Positions 25,760 to 38,315 of a stretch of 64,000 bases of DNA are shown piece by piece; within the stretch, counting starts at the first letter, position 1, and each line of letters starts with the position of its first letter. The stretch is from contig NW_027196413.1 in the NCBI RefSeq assembly GCF_038502225.1, forward strand, positions 23,501 to 87,500. The letters run 5' to 3'. Source of the stretch: Cherax quadricarinatus. Taxonomy: Eukaryota > Arthropoda > Malacostraca > Decapoda > Parastacidae. Position numbers and translations under genes: made by a program. A model generated the notes under the pieces. The model ran no database searches. It was not told where the DNA came from and saw only the letters and a list, made by a program, of their open reading frames with translations.

Positions 25760-27370
25760 TATGACATGAGGTGTTGATGGAGTTTCAGCAACGTAACATT
25801 TATGAAGGAATTCAGGGAAACCGGTTAGCCAAACTTGAGTCCTGGAAGTGGGAAGTAAAGTGCCTGCACTTTGAAGGAGGGGTGGGAATGTTGTAGTCCT
25901 GGAAGTGGGAAGTAAAGTGCCTGCACTTTGAAGGAGGGGTGGGAATGTTGTAGTCCTGGAAGTGGGAAGTAAAGTGCCTGCACGTTGAAGGAGGGGTGGG
26001 AATGTTGTAGTCCTGGAAGTGGGAAGTAAAGTGCCTGCACTTTGAAGGAGGGGTGGGAATGTTGTAGTCCTGGAAGTGGGAAGTAAAGTGCCTGCACTTT
26101 GAAGGAGGGGTGGGAATGTTGTAGTCCTGGCAGTGGGAAGTAAAGTGCCTGCACTTTGAAGGAGGGGTGGGAATATTGTAGTCCTGGAAGTGGGAAATAA
26201 ATTGCCTGCATGTTGAAGGAGAGGTGGGAATGTTGTAGTCCTGGAAGTGGGAAGTAAAGTGACTGCACTTTGAAGGCGGGGTGGGAATATTGTAGTCCTG
26301 GCAGTGGGAAGTAAAGTGACTGCACTTTGAAGGAGAGGTGGGAATGTTGTAGTCCTGGAAGTGGGAAGTAAAGTGCCTGCACTTTGAAGGAGGGGTGGGA
26401 ATGTTGTAGTCCTGGAAGTGGGAAGTAAAGTGCCTTCACTTTGAAGGAGGGGTGGGAATGTTGTAGTCCTGGAAGTGGGAAGTAAAGTGCCTTCACTTTG
26501 AAGGAGGGGTGGGAATGTTGTAGTCCATGGAGGGGTGGGAATGTTGTAGTCCTGGAAGTGGGAAGTAAAGTGCCTGCACTATGAAGGAGGGGTGGGAATG
26601 TTGTAGTCCTGGAAGTGGGAAGTAAAGTGCCTGCACTATGAAGGAGGGGTGGGAATGTTGTAGTCCTGGAAGTGGGAAGTAAAGTGCCTGCACTCTGAAG
26701 GAGGGGTGGGAATGTTGTAGTCCTGGAAGTGGGAAGTAAAGTGCCTGCACTTTGAAGGAGAGGTGGGAATGTTGTAGTCCTGGAAGTGGGAAGTAAAGTG
26801 ACTGCACTTTGAAGGAGAGGTGGGAATGTTGTAGTCCTGGAAGTGGGAAGTAAAGTGCCTGCACGTTGAAGGAGGGGTGGGAATATTGTAGTCCTGGAAG
26901 TGGGAAGTAAAGTGCCTGCACTTTGAAGGAGGGGTGGGAATGTTGTAGTCCTGGAAGTGGGAAGTAAAGTGCCTGCACTTTGAAGGAGGGGTGGGAATGT
27001 TGTAGTCCTGGAAGTGGGAAGTAAAGTGCCTGCACTTTGAAGGAGGGGTGGGAATGTTGTAGTCCTGGAAGTGGGAAGTAAAGTGCCTGCACTTTGAAGG
27101 AGGGGTGGGAATGTTGTAGTCCTGGAAGTGGGAAGTAAAGTGCCTGCACTTTGAAGGAGGGGTGGGAATGTTGTAGTCCTGGAAGTGGGAAGCTAAAGCA
27201 CAGTGTTTGCACTGTGCTAGCAATGGTGGGGATGTTGCAATTCAAAGTCATCCTATCTGTAATATAACCACGCTTCTGGCAGGAGAGCGATTAAATCAAT
27301 GATGGTAAATGTGTTTCTCCATTTTGGGTGACTCTACCTCGGCATCAGACGGCTGGTGTAACAACAAACA
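25760..27370 (+). mobile_element. LINE 3' UTR remnant expanded internally into a 57-bp array
   Basis: The left flank (25760-25838: cgtaacatttatgaaggaat, then tcagggaaaccgg) and the right flank (about 27197-27370: cttctggcaggagagcga, then aatgatggtaaa and an A/C-rich end) match, in order, the 3' UTR of the LINE at 14555-14823. The middle is a 57-bp array made from the UTR segment that begins gtcctgga. The remnant is inserted against the gene's orientation and its tail ends next to the donor of SLC16 exon 27379-27599. Confidence 0.8.
25839..27196. repeat. 57-bp tandem array, about 24 copies
   Basis: The unit runs gtcctggaagtgggaagtaa, agtgcctgcactttgaagga, ggggtgggaatgttgta. Period 57 measured between 25839 and 25896. 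One short unit occurs at about 26520-26537. Sub-variants ('gcagtggg', 'agaggtggg', 'aatattg') recur in blocks. Because 57 is a multiple of three, a 19-residue repeat is open on the minus strand; it is not a gene. Confidence 0.95.
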
Positions 27371-27378
27371 ATACCCAC

Positions 27379-27599
27379 CATTAAACTGTGGTGAGATGAA
27401 GTTCATGACGCCGTTGAAGAGCCTGACGAGGCCGTAGGAGGAGGCCAGCTGGGCAGCACCATGATGCTTGGCTAGGATGGCTGGGATCATCACGAACCAT
27501 GAACCAACACCGAACCCATACAGTGCCAGGATGCCAGTCATACTGGCGAAGCTCGTCATGTGTGGCATTAACAACACTGCCACTGCTGACATCAGTCCA
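27379..27599 (-). CDS. SLC16 exon: helices 9-11
   Basis: A 221-base exon encoding about 73 residues: GLMSAVAVLLMPHMTSFASMTGILALYGFGVGSWFVMIPAILAKHHGAAQLASSYGLVRLFNGVMNFISPQFNG. (Read here as three hydrophobic helices; key parts are YGFGVGSWF and SYGLVRLFNG.) The G-L-V motif followed by a proline-containing turn and G is the usual helix 10-11 pattern of SLC16 proteins. The acceptor is ttatgacag and the donor is gtgggt. The exon is squeezed between repeats: the 18-bp array begins about 50 bases upstream of its acceptor, and a LINE remnant reaches to within a few bases of its donor. Confidence 0.88.
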
Positions 27600-27651
27600 C
27601 TGTCATAACAAAACAATCATTATTTATACTCTGTATGTATATATTAACTCT

Positions 27652-30600
27652 AAGTGGGAATACTCAAAGCAGTGGGTATACTCCAAGCAGTGGGTCTACT
27701 CCAAGCAGTGGGTATACTCCAAGCAGTGGGTATACTCCAAGCAGTGGGTATACTCCAAGCAGTGGGTATACTCCAAGCAGTGAGTATATTCCAAGCAGTG
27801 GGTATACACCAAGCAGTGGGTATACTTCAAGCAGTGAGTATATTCCAAGCAGTGGGTATACACCAAGCAATGTGTATATTCCAAGCAGTGGATATACTCC
27901 AAACAATGGGTATATGGGTATACACCAAGCAGTGGATATATTCCAAGCTGTGGGTATACTCCAAGCAGTGGGTATACTCCAAGCAGTGGGTATACTCCAA
28001 GGAGTGGTTATACTCCAAGCAGTGGGTATACTCCAAGCAGTGAGTATACACCAAGCAGCGAGTATCCTCTAAGCAGTGGATATACTCCAAGCAGTGGGTA
28101 TACCCCAAGCAGTGGATATATTTCAAGCAATGGGAATACTCCAAGCAGTGGATATACTCCAAGCAATGGGTATACTCCAAGCAATGGGTATACTCCAAGC
28201 AGTGGATATACTCCAAGCAATGGGTATACTCCAAGCAATGGGTATACTCCAAGCAGTGGGTATACTCCAAGCAATGGGTATACTCCAAGCAGTGGACATA
28301 CTCCAAGCAGTGGGTATACTCCAAGCAGTGGGTATACTCCAAACAATGGGTATACTCCAAGCAGTGGATATGCTCTAAGCAGTGGGCATACTCCAAGCAG
28401 TGGGTATACTCCAAGCAGTGGATATACTCCAAGAAGTGGGTATACTCCATGCAATGGGTATACTCCAAGCAGTGATTATACTCCAAGAAGTGGACATACT
28501 CCAAGCAGTGGGTATACTCCAAGCAATGGGTATACTCCAAGCAATGGGTATACTCCAAGCAGTGGATATACTCCAAGCAATGGGTATACTCCAAGCAGTG
28601 GGTATACTCCAAGCAGTGGGTATACTCCAAGCAATGGGTATACTCCAAGCAGTGGACATACTCCAAGCAGTGGGTATACTCCAAGCAGTGGGTATACTCC
28701 AAACAATGGGTATACTCCAAGCAGTGGATATGCTCTAAGCAGTGGGCATACTCCAAGCAGTGGGTATACTCCAAGCAGTGGATATACTCCAAGAAGTGGG
28801 TATACTCCATGCAATGGGTATACTCCAAGCAGTGATTATACTCCAAGAAGTGGACATACTCCAAGCAATGGGTATACTCCAAGCAGTGGGTATGCTCCAA
28901 GCAATGGGTATGCTCCAAGCAATGGGTATACTCCAAGCAGTGGATACTCCAAGCAGTGGGTATACTCCAAGCAATGGGTATACTCCAAGCAATGGATATA
29001 CTCCAAGCAGTGGGTATACTCCAAGCAGTGGATATACTCCAAGCAGTGGGTATACTCCAAGCAGTGGGTATACTCCAAGCAATGGGTATACTCCAAGCAG
29101 TGGATATGCTCTAAGCAGTGGGTATACTCCAAGCAGTGGGTATACTCCAAGCAGTGGGTATTCTCCAAGCAATGGATACACTCCAAGCAGTGGGTATACT
29201 CCAAGCAGTGGGTATAATCCATGTAGTGGGTATACTCCAAGCAGTGGGTATACTCCAAGCAGTGGGTATACTTCATGCAGTGGGTATACCCCAAGCAGTG
29301 GATATACTCCAAGAAGTGGGTATATTCCAAGCAGTGGATATACTCCAAGCAGTGGGTATACTCCAAGCAGTGGATATACTCCATGCAGTGGGTATACTCC
29401 AAGCAGTGGGTATACTCCAAGCAGTGGGTATACTTCAATCAGTGGGTATACTCCAAGCAGTGGGTATACTCCAAGCAGTGGATATACTCCATGCAGTGGG
29501 TATACTCCAAGCAGTGGGTATCCTCCAATCAGTGGGTATACTCCAAGCAGTGGGCATACTCCAAGCAGTGGATATACTCCATGCAGTGGGTATACTCCAA
29601 GCAGTGGGTATCCTCAAATCAGTGGGTATACTCCAAGCAGTAGGTATACTCCAAGCAGTGGATATACTCCATGCAGTGGGTATACTCCAAGCAGTGGGTA
29701 TCCTCCAATCAGTGGGTATACTCCAAGCAGTGGGTATACTCCAAGCAGTGGGTATACTCCAAGCAAAGGGTATACTCCAAGCAGTGGATATGCTCTAAGC
29801 AGTGGGTATACTCCAAGCAGTGGGTATACTCCAAGCAGTGGGTATTCTACAAGCAATGGATACACTCCAAGCAGTGGGTATACTCCAAGCAGTGGGTATA
29901 CTCCATGTAGTGGGTATACTCCAAGCAGTGGGTATACTCCAAGCAGTGGGTATACTCCATGCAGTGGGTATACCCCAAGCAGTGGATATACTCCAAGCAG
30001 TGGGTATACTCCAAGCAGTGGATATACTCCAAGCAGTGAGTATACTCCAAGCAGTGGGTATATTCCAAGCAGTGGGTATCCTCCAATCAGTGGGTATACT
30101 CCAAGCAGTGGGTATACTCCAAGCAGTGGATATACTCCATGCAGTGGGTATACTCCAAGCAGTGGATATACTCCAAGCAGTGGATATACTCCATGCAGTG
30201 GGTATACTCCAAGCAGTGGGTATCCTCCAATCAGTGGGTATACTCCAAGCAGTGGGTATACTCCAAGCAGTGGATATACTCCATGCAGTGGGTATACTCC
30301 AAGCAGTGGGTATACTCCAAGCAGTGGGTATACTTCAATCAGTGGGTATACTCCAAGCAGTGGGTATACTCCAAGCAGTGGATATACTCCATGCAGTGGG
30401 TATACTCCAAGCAGTGGGTATCCTCCAATCAGTGGGTATACTCCAAGCAGTGGGTATACTCCAAGCAGTGGATATACTCCATGCAGTGGGTATACTCCAA
30501 GCAGTGGGTATACTCCAAGCAGTGGGTATACTTCAATCAGTGGGTATACTCCAAGCAGTGGGTATACTCCAAGCAGTGGATATACTCCATGCAGTGGGTA

Positions 30601-32576
30601 TACTCCAAGCAGTGGGTATACTCCAAGCAGTGGGTATACTTCAATCAGTGGGTATACTCCAAGCAGTGGGTATACTCCAAGCAGTGGATATACTCCATGC
30701 AGTGGGTATACTCCAAGCAGTGGGTATACTTCAATCAGTGGGTATACTCCAAGCAGTGGGTATACTCCAAGCAGTGGATATACTCCATGCAGTGGGTATA
30801 CTCCAAGCAGTGGATATACTCCATGCAGTGGATATACTCCATGCAGTGGGTATACTCCAAGCAGTGGATATACTCCATGCAGTGGGTATACTTCAATCAG
30901 TGGGTATACTCCAAGCAGTGGGTATACTTCAATCAGTGGGTATACTCCAAGCAGTGGATATACTCCAAGCAGTGGATATACTCCATGCAGTGAATATACT
31001 CCATGCAGTGGGTATACTCCAAGCAGTGGATATACTCCAAGCAGTGGATATACTCCAAGCAGTGGATATACTCCATGCAGTGGGTATACTCCAAGCAGTG
31101 GGTATACTCCAAGCAGTGGGTATACTCCAAGCAGTGGGTATACTCCAAGCAGTGGATATACTCCAAGCAGTGGATATACTCCCAGCAGTGGGTATACTCC
31201 AAGCAGTGGGTATACTCCAAGCAGTGGGTTTACTCCAAACAGTGGATATACTCCAAGCAGTGGGTATACTCCAAGCAGTGGATATACTCCAAGCAGTGGG
31301 TATACTCCAAGCAGTGGATATACTCCATGCAGTGGGCATACTCCAAGCAGTGGATATACTCCAAGCAGTGGGTATACTCCAAGCAGTGGATATACTCCAA
31401 GCAGTGGGTATACTCCAAGCAGTGGATATACTCCATGCAGTGGGTATACTCCAAGCAGTGGGTATACTCCAAGCAGTGGATATACTCCATGCAGTGTGTA
31501 TACTCCAAGCAGTGGGTATACTTCAAGCAGTGGATATACTCCAAGCAGTCGGTATACTCCAAGCAGTGGATATACTCCAAGAAGTGGGTATTCTCCAGGC
31601 AGTGGATATACTCCATGCAGTGGGTATACTCCAAGCAGTGGATATACTCAAAGCAGTGGGTATACTCCAAGCAGTGGATATACTCCAAGCAGTGGATATA
31701 CTCCATGCAGTGGGTATACTCCATGCAGTGGGTATACTCCAAGCAGTGGATATACTCCAAGCAGTGGGTATACTCCAAGCAGTGGATATACTCCAAGCAG
31801 TGGGTATACTCCAAGCAGTGGATATACTCCATGCAGTGGGTATACTCCAAGCAGTGGATATACTCCAAGCAGTGGGTATACTCCAAGCAGTGGATATACT
31901 CCAAGCAGTGGATATACTCCAAGCAGTGGATATACTCCAAGCAGTGGGTATACTCCAAGCAGTGGATATACTCCAAGCAGTGGATATACTCCAAGCAGTG
32001 GATATACTCCAAGCAGTGGATATACTCCAAGCAGTGGGTATACTCCAAGCAGTGGATATACTCCATGCAGTGGGTATACTCCAAGCAGTGGATATACTCC
32101 ATGCAGTGGGTATACTCCAAGCAGTGGATATACTCCATGCAGTGGGTATACTCCAAGCAGTGGATATACTCCAAGCAGTGGGTATACTCCAAGCAGTGGA
32201 TATACTCCATGCAGTGGGTATACTCCAAGCAGTGGATATACTCCAAGCAGTGGATATACTCCAAGCAGTGGATATACTCCAAGCAGTGGATATACTCCAA
32301 GCAGTGGATATACTCCAAGCAGTGGATATACTCCAAGCAGTGGGTATACTCCAAGCAGTGGATATACTCCATGCAGTGGGTATACTCCAAGCAGTGGATA
32401 TACTCCATGCAGTGGGTATACTCCAAGCAGTGGATATACTCCAAGCAGTGGGTATACTCCAAGCAGTGGATATACTCCATGCAGTGGGTATACTCCAAGC
32501 AGTGGATATACTCCATGCAGTGGATATACTCCAAGCAGTGGGTATACTCCAAGCAGTTGGTATACTCCAAGCAGTG
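27652..32576. repeat. 18-bp tandem array, about 270 copies (SLC16 intron)
   Basis: The unit is gtatactccaagcagtgg, with g/a alternation in 'ggg/gga' and variants catgcag, tcaatcag and gctctaagc. It starts about 50 bases from the SLC16 exon. A 360-base block (20 units) is duplicated, with marker 'gctctaagcagtgggcata' at 28372 and 28732. The unit has no stop in most frames, so four or five frames are open over kilobases on both strands. A continuous forward frame of 1283 codons is an artefact of this. Confidence 0.96.
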
Positions 32577-32970
32577 GACCTGGGTCGTGGTAATGTGACA
32601 CAATACCTAGTTAATTCCACCAGGGAATTTAATTATTATCGGAATTAGTAAAGTTCGTAGTGTGGGAAACGTCGTCTGAACATTGTATTATATTAATACA
32701 TCACTTGATGTATTCTACTACTAACATACAACTGAATTTTACAGCATGTACTTGGTGGAGGCTTCCGTGGTACTGTCCATGGATGAACCGTGGAGAGTAC
32801 TTGGTTGAGTACTGTCCCAACACTATCCATTGATAAAGAGTCCATAGATAGTGTTGGGATAGTATTGAGGATATTTCCCCTAAGGTTTTTTTGCTTTTAT
32901 TGAAATAATTAGTAGTTATCTAGATTATATTAGATCAGAGATACCATGAAGAATTAAAGTAACTCTCGTG
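32577..32970. other. Unique intron spacer with imperfect hairpin
   Basis: About 390 bases between arrays. An inverted repeat has arms agtactgtcccaacactatc (32808-32827) and its complement at 32847-32866 with two mismatches and a 19-base loop. No coding frame. Confidence 0.65.
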
Positions 32971-33806
32971 AATTACACAACAGACAGATCATAAACATTA
33001 ACCAAACATAACACAACAGACAGATCATAAACATTAACCTAACATAACACAACAGACAGATCATAAACATTAACCTAACATAACACAACAGACAGATCAT
33101 AAACATTAACCTAACATAACACAACAGACAGATCATAAACATTAACCTAACATAACACAACAGACAGATCATAAACATTAACCAAACATAACACAACAGA
33201 CAGATCATAAACATTAACCAAACATAACACAACAGACAGATCATAAACATTAACCAAACATAACACAACAGACAGATCATAAACATTAACCTAACATAAC
33301 ACAACAGACAGATCATCAACATTAACCTAACATAACACAACAGACAGATCATAAACATTAACCAAACATAACACAACAGACAGATCATAAACATTAACCT
33401 AACATAACACAACAGACAGATCATAAACATTAACCTAACATAACACAACAGACAGATCATAAACATTAACCTAACATAACACAACAGACAGATCATAAAC
33501 ATTAACCAAACATAACACAACAGACAGATCATAAACATTAACCAAACATAACACAACAGACAGATCATAAACATTAACCTAACATAACACAACAGACAGA
33601 TCATAAACATTAACCAAACATAACACAACAGACAGATCATAAACATTAACCAAACATAACACAACAGACAGATCATAAACATTAACCTAACATAACACAA
33701 CATACAGATCATAAACATTAACCAAACATAACATAACAGACAGATCATAAACATCAACCTAACATAACACAACAGACAGATCATAAACATTAACCAAACA
33801 TAACAT
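32971..33806. repeat. 36-bp tandem array, about 23 copies (SLC16 intron)
   Basis: The unit is acagacagatcataaacatt followed by aacc(t/a)aacataacaca. Copies differ almost only at the single t/a position, which gives a two-letter pattern along the array. An open minus-strand frame is a by-product. Confidence 0.95.
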
Positions 33807-33971
33807 CCACCACCAGCACACACCTCTTAATATTTACCATAAACAATAATGCACATGGAGGCAGAAACTCAAAAGACAGTGATTTCGACCATCTTCTGGG
33901 ACCCTCTTCAGCAGATTTATATTACAGATAAACGTGTTATTAAATGTTTGTTTTAGTAAATGAACTAGTAC
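33807..33971. other. Short unique spacer
   Basis: Single-copy intron sequence between two arrays, without features. Confidence 0.5.
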
Positions 33972-36900
33972 ATAGTGTATATGTAGGGAGAGGTGCATAT
34001 CTCAGTGTATATGTAGGGAGAGGTGCATATCTCAGTGTATATGTAGGGAGAGGTGCATATCTCAGTGTATATGTAGGGAGAGGTGCATATCTCAGTGTAT
34101 ATGTAGGGAGAGATGCATATCTCAGTGTATATGTAGGGAGAGATGCATATCTCAGTGTATATGTAGGGAGAGGTGCATATCTCAGTGTATATGTAGGGAG
34201 AGGTGCATATCTCAGTGTATATGTAGGGAGAGGTGCATATATCAGTGTATATGTAGGGAGAGGTGCATATCTCAGTGTATATGTAGGGAGAGGTGCATAT
34301 CTCAGTGTATATGTAGGGAGAGGTGCATATCTCAGTGTATATGTAGGGAGAGATGCATATCTCAGTGTATATGTAGGGAGAGGTGCATATCTCAGTGTAT
34401 ATGTAGGGAGAGGTGCATATCTCAGTGTATATGTAGGGAGAGGTGCATATCTCAGTGTATATGTAGGGAGAGATGCATATCTCAGTGTATATGTAGAGAG
34501 AGGTGCATATCTCAGTGTATATGTAGGGAGAGATGCATATCTCAGTGTATATGTAGGGAGAGGTGCATATCTCAGTGTATATGTAGGGAGAGGTGCATAT
34601 CTCAGTGTATATGTAGAGAGAGATGCATATCTCAGTGTATATGTAGGGAGAGGTGCATATCTCAGTGTATATGTAGGGAGAGGTGCATATCTCAGTGTAT
34701 ATGTAGAGAGAGGTGCATATCTCAGTGTATATGTAGGGAGAGATGCATATCTCAGTGTATATGTAGGGAGAGAGGCATATCTCAGTGTATATGTAGGGAG
34801 AGATGCATATCTCAGTGTATATGTAGGGAGAGATGCATATCTCAGTGTATATGTAGGGAGAGGTGCATATCTCAGTGTATATGTAGGGAGAGGTGCATAT
34901 CTCAGTGTATATGTAGGGAGAGGTGCATATCTCAGTGTATATGTAGGGAGAGATGCATATCTCAGTGTATATGTAGGGAGAGATGCATATCTCAGTGTAT
35001 ATGTAGGGAGAGATGCATATCTCAGTGTATATGTAGGGAGAGGTGCATATCTCAGTGTATATGTAGGGAGAGGTGCATATCTCAGTGTATATGTAGGGAG
35101 AGGTGCATATCTCAGTGTATATGTAGGGAGAGGTGCATATCTCAGTGTATATGTAGGAAGAGGTGCATATCTCAGTGTATATGTAGGGAGAGATGCATAT
35201 CTCAGTGTATATGTAGAGAGAGGTGCATATCTCAGTGTATATGTAGGGAGAGGTGCATATCTCAGTGTATATGTAGGAAGAGGTGCATATCTCAGTGTAT
35301 ATGTAGGGAGAGATGCATATCTCAGTGTATATGTAGAGAGACGTGCATATCTCAGTGTATATGTAGGGAGAGGTGCATTTCTCAGTGTATATGTAGGGAG
35401 AGGTGCATATCTCAGTGTATATGTAGGGAGAGATGCATATCTCAGTGTATATGTAGGGAGAGATGCATATCTCAGTGTATATGTAGGGAGAGATGCATAT
35501 CTCAGTGTATATGTAGGGAAAGATGCATATCTCAGTGTATATGTAGGGAGAGGTGCATATCTCAGTGTATGTGTAGGGAGAGATGCATATCTCAGTGTAT
35601 ATGTAGGGAGAGATGCATATCTCAGTGTATATGTATGGAGAGATGCATATCTCAGTGTATATGTAGGGAGAGATGCATATCTCAGTGTATATGTAGGGAG
35701 AGATGCATATCTCAGTGTATATGTAGGGAGAGATGCATATCTCAGTGTATATGTAGGGAGAGATGCATATCTCAGTGTATATGTAGGGAGAGATGCATAT
35801 CTCAGTGTATATGTATGGAGAGATGCATATCTCAGTGTATATGTAGGGAGAGATTCATATCTCAGTGTATATGTAGGGAGAGATGCATATCTCAGTGTAT
35901 ATGTAGGGAGAGATGCATATCTCAGTGTATATGTAGGGAGAGATGCATATCTCAGTGTATATGTAGGGAGAGATGCATATCTCAGTGTATATGTATGGAG
36001 AGATGCATATCTCAGTGTATATGTAGGGAGAGATGCATATCTCAGTGTATATGTAGGGAGAGATGCATATCTCAGTGTATATGTATGGAGAGATGCATAT
36101 CTCAGTGTATATGTAGGGAGAGATGCATATCTCAGTGTATATGTAGGGAGAGATGCATATCTCAGTGTATATGTATGGAGAGATGCATATCTCAGTGTAT
36201 ATGTAGGGAGAGATGCATATCTCAGTGTATATGTAGGGAGAGATGCATATCTCAGTGTATATGTAGGGAGAGATGCATATCTCAGTGTATGTGTATGGAG
36301 AGATGCATATCTCAGTGTATATGTAGGGAGAGATGCATATCTCAGTGTATATGTAGGGAGAGATGCATATCTCAGTGTATATGTAGGGAGAGATGCATAT
36401 CTCAGTGTATATGTAGGGAGAGATGAATATCTCAGTGTATATGTAGGGAGAGGTGCATATCTCAGTGTATATGTAGGGAGAGATGCATATCTCAGTGTAT
36501 ATGTAGAGAGAAGTGCATATCTCAGTGTATATGTAGGGAGAGATGCATATCTCAGTGTATATGTAGGGAGAGGTGCATATCTCAGTGTATATGTAGGGAG
36601 AGGTGCATATCTCAGTGTATATGTAGGGAGAGATGCATATCTCAGTGTATATGTAGGGAGAGATGCATATCTCAGTGTATATGTAGAGAGAGGTGCATAT
36701 CTCAGTGTATATGTAGGGAGAGATGCATATCTCAGTGTATATGTAGGGAGAGATGAATATCTCAGTGTATATGTAGGAAGAGATGCATATCTCAGTGTAT
36801 ATGTAGGGAGAGGTGCATATCTCAGTGTATATGTAGGGAGAGGTGCATATCTCAGTGTATATGTAGGGAGAGATGCATATCTCAGTGTGTATGTAGGGAG

Positions 36901-38095
36901 AAGTGCATATCTCAGTGTATATGTAGGAAGAGATGCATATCTCAGTGTATATGTAGGGAGAGATGCATATCTAAGTGTATATGTAGCAAGAGGTGCATAT
37001 CTCAGTGTATATGTAGGGAGAGGTGCATATATCAGTGTATATGTAGGGAGAGATGCATATCTCAGTGTATATGTAGGGAGAGATGCATATCTCAGTGTAT
37101 ATGTAGGGAGAGGTGCATATCTCAGTGTATATGTAGGGAGAGATGCATATCTCAGTTTATATACAAGGAGAGGTGCATATCTCAGTGTATATGTAGGGAG
37201 AGGTGGATATCTCAGTGTATATGTAGGGAGAGGTACATATCTCAGTGTATATGTAGGGAGAGATGCATATCTCAGTGTATATGTAGGGAGAGATGCATAT
37301 CTCAGTGTATATGTAGGGAGAGGTGCATATCTCAGTGTATATGTAGGGAGAGGTGCATATCTCAGTGTATATGTAGGGAGAGGTGCATATCTCAGTGTAT
37401 ATGTAGGGAGAGGTGCATATCTCAGTGTATATGTAGGGAGAGATGCATATCTCAGTGTATATGTAGGGAGAGGTGCATATCTCAATGTATATGTAGGGAG
37501 AGATGCATATCTCAGTGTATATGTAGGGAGAGATGCATATCTCAGTGTATATGTAGGGAGAGGTGCATATCTCAGTGTATATGTAGGGAGAGGTGCATAT
37601 CTCAGTGTATATGTAGGGAGAGGTGCATATCTCAGTGTATATGTAGGGAGAGATGCATATCTCAGTGTATATGTAGGGAGAGATGCATATCTCAGTGTAT
37701 ATGTAGGGAGAGGTGCATATCTCAGTGTATATGTAGGGAGAGATGCATATCTCAGTGTATATGTAGGGAGAGATGCATATCTCAGTGTATATGTAGGGAG
37801 AGGTGCATATCTCAGTGTATATGTAGGGAGAGATGCATATCTCAGTGTATATGTAGGGAGAGATGCATATCTCAGTGTATATACAAGGAGAGGTGCATAT
37901 CTCAGTGTATATGTAGGGAGAGATGCATATCTCAGTGTATATGTAGGGAGAGATGCATATCTCAGTGTATATACAAGGAGAGGTGCATATCTCAGTGTAT
38001 ATGTAGGGAGAGATGCATATATCAGTGTATATGTAGGGAGAGATGCATATCTCAGTGTATATATAAGGAGAGGTGCATATCTCAGTGTATATACA
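33972..38095. repeat. 30-bp tandem array, about 137 copies (SLC16 intron)
   Basis: The unit is gtgtatatgtagggagag followed by (g/a)tgcatatctca. The array is in perfect 30-base register for over 4 kb with no indels that I can see. Main variants are ggtgc/gatgc, tagagag, taggaag and, in 35620-36300, tatggag, plus rare 'acaagg' units near the 3' end (37162, 37882, 37972). Reading frames of over 1100 codons are open on both strands because the unit lacks stops in those frames. Confidence 0.97.
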
Positions 38096-38164
38096 GTATA
38101 CTTAGAGTGGTCTAATTTAAGTTAATGTTTATGTTAGCGAGAAAGTGAACTACAGCTTTACTGA

Positions 38165-38229
38165 AACACCTGTATTAAACACCTGTATTAAACACCTGTA
38201 TTAAACACCTGTATTAAACACCTGTATTA
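38165..38229. repeat. 13-bp tandem repeat, five copies
   Basis: Unit aacacctgtatta, five near-identical copies, between the 30-bp array and the donor site of the SLC16 exon. Confidence 0.93.
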
Positions 38230-38315
38230 ATAGTTTACGCTTCTATTGAAATGAACAACAATGTATATGAATAACTGGGCTGGACTCGTGCCTGATGAAC
38301 ACTTTAAATACTCAC

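Noticed and set aside
28742..32593. A 1283-codon frame rich in Y-T-P-S-S-G, resembling a silk- or mucin-like protein
   Set aside because: Several other frames on both strands are equally open. It is an 18-bp satellite in an intron, without signal peptide or non-repeat domain.
33944..38125. A 1393-codon forward frame (and a 1181-codon reverse one) that could be taken for a repetitive structural protein
   Set aside because: The frame is open on both strands only because the 30-base unit lacks stops. There are no start context, domains or codon signal, and it lies inside an SLC16 intron.
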